Positions 7,674-15,215 of a stretch of DNA of 63,837 nucleotides are shown here, one piece after another. A model generated the notes under the pieces. That model did not search any database, had not been told where the DNA came from, and saw only the letters and a list, made by a program, of their open reading frames with translations. Positions within the stretch are counted from its first letter, which is position 1. Every line of letters begins with the position of its first letter. Both the position numbers and the translations under genes were made by a program. The stretch is from Candidatus Latescibacterota bacterium. GTDB lineage: Bacteria > Latescibacterota > UBA2968 > UBA8231. The stretch spans positions 1 to 63,837 of the forward strand of contig SLHA01000031.1 in the NCBI GenBank assembly GCA_007136405.1, read 5' to 3'.

Positions 7674-10430
7674 TTATTCCGAAGTGTCGGTGCGTTCGAG
7701 CGGCACCCGCCGCAGGGAATCCATGGCTGCTTCGATCGACGGACTGTCGACGAAGAAGGAATGCGCCCGTTCAGAGGACAATTCGCCGTGCCTGCGGCCG
7801 GGGAACTGATCTTCGCCTTCGCCCAGAGAAAGGAAATAGCCGATGCTCGTACCGCCGTGGTATTGGTTGCCACGATCCGCCCCGGGTTTGGTGCCCACGT
7901 ACCGGTCCTTCCCTCCCCCGTCGATGAAAAGCGCGAAGCCGTTCTGCGCTGCCGCGCCAAAGGCGAAACTGGGTGCGATGTACACGTCATCACCGGAACG
8001 GTCGATGAATAGCGTGTTGCTCTCGTCCCAGGCCATGCCGATTCCCACGAAATGGCTGATGTGGTAGTGGTCGTCACCGCCGTCGTCCAGGAAGATGCCC
8101 ACGGCCTGGTGTGCGGTGAATCCCATGCCGTACCGTGAGCCGCGGTAGCGGTCGTTACCGGCACGGTTGTTCAGGATACCCAGGCCGTAGTAGTAGCCGC
8201 CGCCCAGGCTGAAGGTGCCTCCCTCGTACCGATCATCCCCGCCCTGATCCAGCAATATGCCTATTCCGCCGGAGGCGTAGGGCCGGTGGCCGACTCCGAA
8301 CCCCTGGCCCCAACCTTCGAATGAGCCCGGGTCACCATAACCGGTGCCGTGCTGCCCCTTGTTGTAGTATTCGTCATTACCATCAGGATCGGCGCTGAAC
8401 AGAAGACCCAGGCCGCCGGTGAAGCCCACGCCCTGGCATGACTGGTGGCCTTCGTACCGGTTGTACCCGGCATCGTCCAGCAGGATGCCGGCGCCGAACT
8501 GTCCCACTCCCTGACCGTAGTCGATGGCACGGTAGATGTCGTCACCGGCGGCGTCGGCCAGTATGCCGATTCCCAGGAAGCCCGTTCCCTGGACGTAGCG
8601 TACGCCGATGTAGGAATCGTCTCCATCCAGATCGAGCAGGATGCCGACGCCCATGAAACCGCAGCCCTGGCGCATGGGGGCCCAGTTTTCGTAGCGGTCG
8701 TCGCCGGCAAAATCCACCAGCACGGCGCTGGGTACCTTGCCGGGAATCGAGCTGCCGGTGTTGTTGGCGTAGAAGTTGTTGCCGCCCAGATTGACGAGTA
8801 CCGCCGGCGTTCCTCTCAGATAGCGATTGTCCGCGGTTCCATCCAGGATGATCTCGCCCCAGGGTGTGTCCCGTTCGGCTATGCGTCCGACCGGATCCGG
8901 GCTGGTCTCCATCTGTTGCTTCAGCGACGCCAGAAAGTCGCCATCGACGAGTTTCGACACCACCTCCGCCTGTCGTATCAAGGCAGCCATGTCGAGGCGG
9001 TGGGCCATGCCCAGCAGTTCCACATTACGGCGCTGGCGCTCCAGGTCCTGGTCGAAACACATCATGTGGGCGTTGACGAAACCCTCCAGCAGGTCTGGCG
9101 CCGTTTCTTCCATGAACTGCAATTCTGCCGCGGAAAAATCCCGGAAAGCTCGCTGGTTGTACTCCGCAGCCAACTCCAACACGGCTTCGATGTAGTCCAG
9201 ATGCGCTTCCAGATCACCGTCCCGGTAGTCGTGCAGAGCGTATGTGCCTTGCCGGCTGGGTGCAGGCTCGGTGCCGTATACCTTGTGCAGCCAGCGGATC
9301 TGAGCGGTGATCCGGTCCGTCGGTCCCGGCAGCGGTATGCTGTCCAGATAATACCGCGCTACGGGTTCCATCAGGAAGGGGTGCTTGTGGGTTGCGGCCA
9401 TGGCGGGCAGGCGGTACGGATCGGTGACCGCCTGGCAATCCGCCAGGCGCCGCATGAGATCGGCATTGTCTTCGGTAGCGCCGGTCTGTGATGCCATCAG
9501 TTCGAGCAACTCCTTCTCCGGCCTTTGCGCCAGCGGCAGGAACCGTTCCTCGAATGACACGATGGCGGCACTGGGCGGTTGATCCATGTAAGGGAAACCG
9601 GGCCAGGTCAGTTCCCGGCTGATCAGTTCGTATTCCTCATCAACCGGCCGAAGGTATTCCAGCCGCACGGGGTCACCCACCTGGAAACGGTCCCGAACCG
9701 CCTGGTTGATGGTCAGGTAGGACTCGAAGACCGGGTCGTCGTAATCCCAGGGCCAGAGCTTGACGAGCACATCACCCAACTCCATGCCGGCCAGCTCGAC
9801 ACAACTCTTCACGCCGATCGCATACGGGGCCAGTCCGCCGGTGGCCGGACAGACCGGGGTCGACACTTCGCGGGGTCTGGCGTAGAAACCGGTCCAGAGT
9901 TTCTGGTACCCGGCAAACTCCTCGATCAGGCGCCTTCCAGGCGCGTATACCCCATCCCCGGCAGCCACCGCCTGTCCGAGACGCGTGAAACGATCCGCGG
10001 TCGGTGGTAAACTGATGGACCCGCCGGCCAGATGATCGTACTGGTTGACGATTTCCTGCGAGGGCAGCGCCACGACGTAGGTGGTCCAGCGGACCGCTCC
10101 CGGGCTGCCGTCCAGCAACCAGCGTTTCCATTCCTGTCCTTGCGTCGTTTCCGACACGGTGACGATCATGCGGTGGGGAAGCACCTCGCGCACGTGGTAG
10201 GCACGGAACAGGCCTTGCGCGTCGCGCCTGACCTCCCACTGCGACCGGCGGTTCCACTCTCCCTCCGGGACGGACATTTCTCCCTCCGGGTCGACCGGAT
10301 GATGGGCTCCACGTCCACTGCGAGCCAGGTTGCATCCCAGAGATGACAGCATGACGACCACTGCGGCCGATGTCAGGAAGATTTTCGACAGGGCGGTACA
10401 GCCTGGTAGCCGGGTAGTCCATATACGCAT
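7674..10430 (-). CDS. GDDxY-repeat solenoid lipoprotein
   Basis: 918 residues. The N-terminus is a lipoprotein signal ending in LSSLGC. Residues 35-520 are a long, mostly helical region of unknown type. At about residue 525 GEIILDGTADNRY opens the same solenoid seen at 340-1570 and 4440-5600, with about 12 units ending in AGDDRY, DGDDSY, AGDDIY, DGNDEY, GGDDRY, SGDDVY and similar, most preceded by QGxGxxGxGIL. The two plus-strand relatives have a different N-terminal region, so the solenoid behaves as a module attached to different heads. It starts 17 bases after the stop of the phosphodiesterase gene and is probably co-transcribed with it. It is presumably anchored in the outer membrane; function unknown. 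Confidence 0.9.
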   Translation of the reverse strand: MRIWTTRLPGCTALSKIFLTSAAVVVMLSSLGCNLARSGRGAHHPVDPEGEMSVPEGEWNRRSQWEVRRDAQGLFRAYHVREVLPHRMIVTVSETTQGQEWKRWLLDGSPGAVRWTTYVVALPSQEIVNQYDHLAGGSISLPPTADRFTRLGQAVAAGDGVYAPGRRLIEEFAGYQKLWTGFYARPREVSTPVCPATGGLAPYAIGVKSCVELAGMELGDVLVKLWPWDYDDPVFESYLTINQAVRDRFQVGDPVRLEYLRPVDEEYELISRELTWPGFPYMDQPPSAAIVSFEERFLPLAQRPEKELLELMASQTGATEDNADLMRRLADCQAVTDPYRLPAMAATHKHPFLMEPVARYYLDSIPLPGPTDRITAQIRWLHKVYGTEPAPSRQGTYALHDYRDGDLEAHLDYIEAVLELAAEYNQRAFRDFSAAELQFMEETAPDLLEGFVNAHMMCFDQDLERQRRNVELLGMAHRLDMAALIRQAEVVSKLVDGDFLASLKQQMETSPDPVGRIAERDTPWGEIILDGTADNRYLRGTPAVLVNLGGNNFYANNTGSSIPGKVPSAVLVDFAGDDRYENWAPMRQGCGFMGVGILLDLDGDDSYIGVRYVQGTGFLGIGILADAAGDDIYRAIDYGQGVGQFGAGILLDDAGYNRYEGHQSCQGVGFTGGLGLLFSADPDGNDEYYNKGQHGTGYGDPGSFEGWGQGFGVGHRPYASGGIGILLDQGGDDRYEGGTFSLGGGYYYGLGILNNRAGNDRYRGSRYGMGFTAHQAVGIFLDDGGDDHYHISHFVGIGMAWDESNTLFIDRSGDDVYIAPSFAFGAAAQNGFALFIDGGGKDRYVGTKPGADRGNQYHGGTSIGYFLSLGEGEDQFPGRRHGELSSERAHSFFVDSPSIEAAMDSLRRVPLERTDTSE

Positions 10431-10447
10431 GATCGGGTCTCTCGTTT

Positions 10448-12490
10448 TCAGGAACGGGGTGGATGCGCCTGGAGCATGGTCTTGCCGGTCATCGCGGCAG
10501 GCGCCGGCACGCCATACACGTCCAGGAACGTGGGAGCGACATCGCTCAGGGACGGGGATTCATGGCGCAACGGGCGGTTGGCCAGACAGACGCCAGACAT
10601 GAACAGGGAATCGATGCAGTGGTCACCGCTCCACGGGGCCAGGTTGTCGAGCACGTGCTGATGCGGGTACGCCCCCAGAATGGTGTCCCACGAGGCACGG
10701 TACGCGGGGTTGTATCCGATGACCAGATCCGGTGCCTCGTGAAGCAGAGGGCCGCTGTATATCTCCTCCGGACGATACACGCGCCGGATGATCCGTTGGC
10801 CGGAATCCGGGTCTACGACCTGCTCCAGGTGCCGCGCCAACCGCCGGAGCAGCGCGTCGCGTTCCTCCGTTTCTACGCTCCCATCAGGTTCGCGGCCACG
10901 CAGGTTGAGATACAAACTGTTGATGCCCAGACCGTATGCCTGGGTGCGGCCCCAGTCCGTGTCGGCGAAAAATTCGCCGTGTCCACGGGTGGCGCCGTGA
11001 CGGAGATGGGCGTAACCCTGATCCAGCAACCAGCTGTTGAGGTTGAACTGGCGTCTGAACGTGCTGAACCCATGATCGGATATCGCCATCACCAGGGTAT
11101 CCGGACCACAGGCATCCAGCACTTCGCCCAGCACACGATCCAACCGGACATACAGCGCGTCGATGTAGTCTCCATGCGCCGCCGCCAGCTCCGGACAGTA
11201 CAGCGGATGCAAGGGGTCGATGGCGCGCCAGAACATGTGCTGATTCTGGTCCAGCGATGAGAAGTAGAAAAAGTAGAATCCCTCGCGCCAGTCGTTGAAG
11301 GTGTGTTCGAACAAACGCATGCTCTCGTCGAAGACGAATTCCGCCTGGGTGCGATACTCGGCGTCGTCGAATACTCCGGCCGTCAGGGCACTGGTATCCT
11401 CCGCCATGCCCTGGGTGTAGAACGGACCGATGTGACGTTCCAGTTCGGCCCCGTACCCGGAAGGTGCCGCGATGGGCAGGGAAGGGTCGGCAGGATCGAT
11501 GTTGATGGGCGACACATACAGCTGGAAATCGTTGCGGGCGCGTTTAAGATAGAAGCGGCAGATACCGCTGACCGTGACCAGGGGACGCAGAAGATCGAAC
11601 CGAAGTCTGAGCCAGTCGCTCCACTCGCCTTCGCGCAGGATGAAGTCGGCGTCCTGAACGCGGATACGGGCCGTCGGGCGGGCCGGATCCAGGAACACGT
11701 GCAGGGGGAGGTTGCAACTTGCCTGACGGGTATCCAGCGGGTTGGCGGGGCCCGGGATGAGGCTTTCCACGACATGATCGCGCACGACGACCCGCTCTAT
11801 TCGTCCCCCGGGCACCTCGTGCGAGTAGGCGTCCAGGGCATCCGTGTAATACGTGAACACGCCGTAGGCGCCGTGCAGGTCCGGCGTGCCCATGCCGGAC
11901 AGCGTGCCGCCGCTGCTTTGCGTGGCCGGAAAATCAGAGGGCATGCGGATGACGGTGCAGGGCACCCCATGGTCTTCTAGAATGCTCCACAGGCAGGGGC
12001 CGCGGCGCAGGTTGGCCACGTCGCTCCGCCCCAGCGGGAGGCGCCAGGGGCCGATAGCCAGGGTACGGGCAGAATCCTGGATCCGGGAGGTGGACAGGTA
12101 CGGTTGCAGGGTGCCGGGATCGCGGGCTATGAAGTCGAAAATACCATGCCCGCCGGGGTTGGTGCCGGCGATGACGTTGGCCCAGGCCACGGGGCTCTGG
12201 GGCGGGTCGCTGGTACGGAGCGCAGCGAATCCTCCGCCGGCCATCAGCCGCGCGGCGTTGGGCATCCGCCCCTGATGGACCAGCCGGGTGAGCATGGTTG
12301 GATCCATACCGTCGAATCCCAGAAGCACGGTCTGTCGGCTGTCGCGTTGCCGGGTTTTCAGCGGCACGTAGCTGCAGGTGGCCACAGCTCCGGCCGCCGA
12401 TCCGGCCAACTGCAGGAACCGGCGTCGCGATACGGCCTGCGTCCGCGGCGGACAAGGGTCATTGGCTGATGGATGGGACGAAGGTCTCAT
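10448..12490 (-). CDS. Tat-exported type I phosphodiesterase (alkaline phosphatase superfamily)
   Basis: 680 residues. The N-terminus has a twin-arginine signal (SRRRFLQLAG, residues 21-30) ending at a lipobox-like AVATC (Cys39), so it may be a Tat lipoprotein. Metal-ligand motifs of the superfamily are present: LLGFDGMDP (D60), SDHGFSTFRR in the middle and SGDHCIDS near the end, plus SLDQNQHMFW. The likely nucleophile is the Ser of DPPQSPVAW (S99), followed by the family signature NPGGHGIFDF. It probably hydrolyses an exported phosphodiester or phosphoconjugate. It is related to, but distinct from, the membrane-anchored enzyme at 15216-17312. It leads the operon with the solenoid lipoprotein. 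Confidence 0.9.
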   Translation of the reverse strand: MRPSSHPSANDPCPPRTQAVSRRRFLQLAGSAAGAVATCSYVPLKTRQRDSRQTVLLGFDGMDPTMLTRLVHQGRMPNAARLMAGGGFAALRTSDPPQSPVAWANVIAGTNPGGHGIFDFIARDPGTLQPYLSTSRIQDSARTLAIGPWRLPLGRSDVANLRRGPCLWSILEDHGVPCTVIRMPSDFPATQSSGGTLSGMGTPDLHGAYGVFTYYTDALDAYSHEVPGGRIERVVVRDHVVESLIPGPANPLDTRQASCNLPLHVFLDPARPTARIRVQDADFILREGEWSDWLRLRFDLLRPLVTVSGICRFYLKRARNDFQLYVSPINIDPADPSLPIAAPSGYGAELERHIGPFYTQGMAEDTSALTAGVFDDAEYRTQAEFVFDESMRLFEHTFNDWREGFYFFYFSSLDQNQHMFWRAIDPLHPLYCPELAAAHGDYIDALYVRLDRVLGEVLDACGPDTLVMAISDHGFSTFRRQFNLNSWLLDQGYAHLRHGATRGHGEFFADTDWGRTQAYGLGINSLYLNLRGREPDGSVETEERDALLRRLARHLEQVVDPDSGQRIIRRVYRPEEIYSGPLLHEAPDLVIGYNPAYRASWDTILGAYPHQHVLDNLAPWSGDHCIDSLFMSGVCLANRPLRHESPSLSDVAPTFLDVYGVPAPAAMTGKTMLQAHPPRS

Positions 12491-12504
12491 GATGTAGTTT
12501 ACTT

Positions 12505-12533
12505 AGGTTAGCTGCCGTGCGGTGCAGCGTCAA
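12505..12533 (-). promoter_or_regulatory. candidate promoter of phosphodiesterase-solenoid operon
   Basis: On the minus strand TTGACG (12533-12528) is followed after 17 bases by TAACCT (12510-12505), some 15 bases before the ATG at 12490. The -35 is good and the -10 weak. Confidence 0.45.
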
Positions 12534-12992
12534 GTTGGGCACACGCGCCTGGTTTGGACAGACTGCATCCTGGTATATATCTTCAAAGTGGAGAACGTGA
12601 CCGTGTGCCGTGGTTACTTTGGCTTTTCCAAGGTCGCTGGTCGTCCCATGCCCCCGGCAGTACTACATGCCAGGGGATCGGTTCAAGTCGAATATACGGG
12701 TAGCGGTGTATCCCGAAAGAAAGGAGGTTTGGCTGATCCCAGGCGAGGTCCTGGAAGCAGGTGTCGATGGGCGAAATCCATGGTCAGGGCCGATGTGATC
12801 TATGGGCAGACCGGGGCACCGGGCAAACAGGGTACCGTACCCTGCCAGGGGGTTCTGTCGTGTCCCTGTGATTGTCTGCGGCTGAGGAGCTCTTACCGGA
12901 GCCTTCGGTGCGCTGATCGCAGTGAAAGGCACAGATGCCTTGCTTTTTGCGCCATTGTCAGTGGCAAACAAGATTAACTCAGGAGAATCCGC
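12534..12992. other. intergenic region between divergent genes
   Basis: It lies between the minus-strand phosphodiesterase and the plus-strand secreted protein. An open frame at 12522-12977 has no ribosome site, no recognisable motif and mixed composition, and is not called. A TATATAT at about 12573 lacks a good -35. CAGGAG at the right end is the ribosome-binding site of the gene at 12993. No repeat or RNA structure was recognised. Confidence 0.5.
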
Positions 12993-14846
12993 ATGAGGAT
13001 GCGCACGTTGTTCGCTCTTACGCTGTGTCTGGGACTGGCGGGAACCGCGCTGGCCCAGACCACGCGCTACGGTGACCCCAACTTCGTTCGCGAGAATGAC
13101 TGGCAGAGCGGCATGCCTACGGTTCTGCGGCTGGAAACCGCGGAGGAGGTGGGGCACGAGTTCGACGGTACCACGGTGGAGATCCCCTTCACCATCACCG
13201 GCACCCGGGCCCGGGTGTGGCTGGCGGTATACTCCAAGGATGCCAATCCGCAGTACGGCGGTGCGCCGTACGGGCAGGGGGGCGTGGGCAACGCCATGTT
13301 GCGGGCCGCCGGCCTGGATACCCTGATCCGGGTGACGGATGGCGAAGCCTTCTCGGAAGGCTCGCACACCATCGCCTGGGACGGCCGGGATTACCACGGC
13401 AATCCGGTGGACGCCGGCGAGTATGATTTCTACCTGTTCGCGCTGGACGATGTCTCCAATCCCACCTGGACCGGGCGGACTTCCAGGCCGCAGGTGTGGT
13501 CGGACCACCGCTTCGATTTCCGTTTCGATCCGCCGGTTACCTGGAGTACCAACTATAATGTCGCCCGGTTGGAGCGCGCGCCGTTGGGCATAGACTTGTT
13601 CGAGGAGCCCAACCCGCACACCACCATCGAGATGCCGTGGATGGAACCGCGGCGCGGCGAGTTGATCGACGAACCCCATATTGGGCAGTGGGAGATGTGC
13701 GGCATGGAGCTGGATCCCAATGATCCGAACGTGGCATACATCTGTAATGATCTCAACACCGCCGGGATATGGAAGGTCAACATCGACCTGGATGAACTGA
13801 CCATCCTGCCGGACGAAACCTGGGCGGAGGCGGATAGAGGATATATCGTGTGGTACGCGCGTCTGTTCGATTTCGCCACCCGCCCATCGGCGCACAACCC
13901 GTGGAGCCAGGATGACGGAATGCTGTATGTCGCCTGGCGTTCCACCGAGGTCCCACAGACACCGGGTATTCTAGTCATCGACCGTGCCACCGCTGAGATC
14001 GTCAACATCATCGACCTGACGGATCTATACCTACTGGAACGCGATGGGGAGCCCCATGTACCGGGTCCCTCGGGCATCGATGTGGATGACACGGGCATCT
14101 ACGTCAGCGCGTACTGGATGAACGTGCACGGTTCCTGGCCGATCAAGCTGTCGCTGGACGGCGATCTGCTCTGGCAGAATCAGGATGGCGACGGTTTCGT
14201 CGACCGCTACATCGGCGAAGAAGCCGAGGCGTTGGGCATAAACCCGATCGACCAGATGGTCCACACGCATCATAGCGTGACCCGTTGGGGCTTCTCCGTT
14301 GGGGGCGGATACAATGATCCGTCCTGGGGATTCATCCTGGGACCGGACGGTTCGGGTATCATGAAGTTCAACCTGCCGCACATGCCGCCTTCGCTCGGTG
14401 GCGGGACCAAGGTCATCGCTCAGGACAGCGACTTCGACGGACTGTGGATTCCCACAGACGGTCACCGCCTGGTACATTGGCCGTTCGACATGGCCCATGG
14501 CGTGATCACCGAGGGCCCGCCCACCGCGGTGCTGGAGGTGGAAAGCGCGCTGCCGGATGAATTCGCGCTGGGCGCCGCTTATCCCAACCCGTTCAACTCG
14601 CAGACGGCCATTCGTTTCGCCATCGCCGAGGCGGGCCATGGGGTGACCACCACGCTGCGTATTTTCAACACGGCGGGCCAGCAGGTGGCCACGCTGGTGG
14701 ATGAGGTCATGCAGCCGGGCACCTATGAGGCTACCTGGGACGGCCGCGATCAGGCCGGCCGGGAAGTGGGCAGCGGCACATATCTGTACCGGCTGACCGT
14801 GGGAGACCAGTTCAGCCAGACGCAGCGGATGACGCTGCTGAAGTAA
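12993..14846 (+). CDS. secreted beta-propeller-like protein with Por/FlgD-type C-terminal domain
   Basis: 617 residues with signal peptide MRMRTLFALTLCLGLAGTALA. Residues 40-160 contain a FlgD-Ig-like segment (TIAWDGRDYHGNPVDAGEYDF). The middle (about 220-500) resembles a secreted propeller or NHL-type fold but matches no family I can name. The last 95 residues are the classical C-terminal sorting/FlgD-Ig type: ALGAAYPNPFNSQTAIRF, then TWDGRDQAGREVGSGTYLYRL. In FCB bacteria such domains target proteins to type 9 secretion or sit on surface proteins; no secretion genes are in the window. CAGGAG lies 8 bases before the ATG. It is monocistronic, ending at the terminator at 14959. Confidence 0.9.
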   Translation: MRMRTLFALTLCLGLAGTALAQTTRYGDPNFVRENDWQSGMPTVLRLETAEEVGHEFDGTTVEIPFTITGTRARVWLAVYSKDANPQYGGAPYGQGGVGNAMLRAAGLDTLIRVTDGEAFSEGSHTIAWDGRDYHGNPVDAGEYDFYLFALDDVSNPTWTGRTSRPQVWSDHRFDFRFDPPVTWSTNYNVARLERAPLGIDLFEEPNPHTTIEMPWMEPRRGELIDEPHIGQWEMCGMELDPNDPNVAYICNDLNTAGIWKVNIDLDELTILPDETWAEADRGYIVWYARLFDFATRPSAHNPWSQDDGMLYVAWRSTEVPQTPGILVIDRATAEIVNIIDLTDLYLLERDGEPHVPGPSGIDVDDTGIYVSAYWMNVHGSWPIKLSLDGDLLWQNQDGDGFVDRYIGEEAEALGINPIDQMVHTHHSVTRWGFSVGGGYNDPSWGFILGPDGSGIMKFNLPHMPPSLGGGTKVIAQDSDFDGLWIPTDGHRLVHWPFDMAHGVITEGPPTAVLEVESALPDEFALGAAYPNPFNSQTAIRFAIAEAGHGVTTTLRIFNTAGQQVATLVDEVMQPGTYEATWDGRDQAGREVGSGTYLYRLTVGDQFSQTQRMTLLK

Positions 14847-14958
14847 CATCAAACGCTTGTCCTCATACCTGGAGGGCATGCGTTCGGCGTAGTTGTCATC
14901 GCGATCATGCCTTCCGTGGGAGCTGGCACGGGTGTGAGATGGCATGGCGCAGGAACGA

Positions 14959-15002
14959 ACAGGCGAGTGGCCGGTAGGAGACGGTCACTCGCCTGTTTTT
15001 TT
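14959..15002 (+). terminator. strong intrinsic terminator
   Basis: A perfect 11-bp stem (ACAGGCGAGTG at 14959-14969 with 14986-14996), a 16-base loop and seven T (14996-15002) lie 112 bases downstream of the secreted-protein stop. Confidence 0.88.
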
Positions 15003-15215
15003 GGGGGCCGGGCCGGAACCGTGGTTCCTGCCGCCCCTGTACAACCGGGGTCGGATTCGCCGTGCCGGTTCAACGCGGTACAGACTGGGTTGCAGACTGG
15101 CGTGATTCAGGGCGCGGCCAGCGCCATGGCGGGTGGTCGGGAGCGGGTACGGGTGGCGGCAATCTGTGGATCCGGCCTGTCGATCCGCTTGCTGGGCTCA
15201 GGCAGGCCGGCGGGC
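15003..15215. other. intergenic region between convergent genes
   Basis: With 14847-14958 and the terminator this forms a 369-base gap between the secreted protein (+) and the phosphodiesterase (-). It is GC-rich with no motif I can support. No T-rich minus-strand terminator for the 15216 operon is visible. Confidence 0.4.

Noticed and set aside
8445-9491. 348-codon plus-strand open frame
   Set aside because: Antisense to the solenoid lipoprotein; the apparent repeats in it only mirror the sense repeats.
12522-12977. 151-codon plus-strand open frame upstream of the secreted protein
   Set aside because: No ribosome site, no motif, unusual composition, and it overlaps a plausible promoter region; treated as noncoding.
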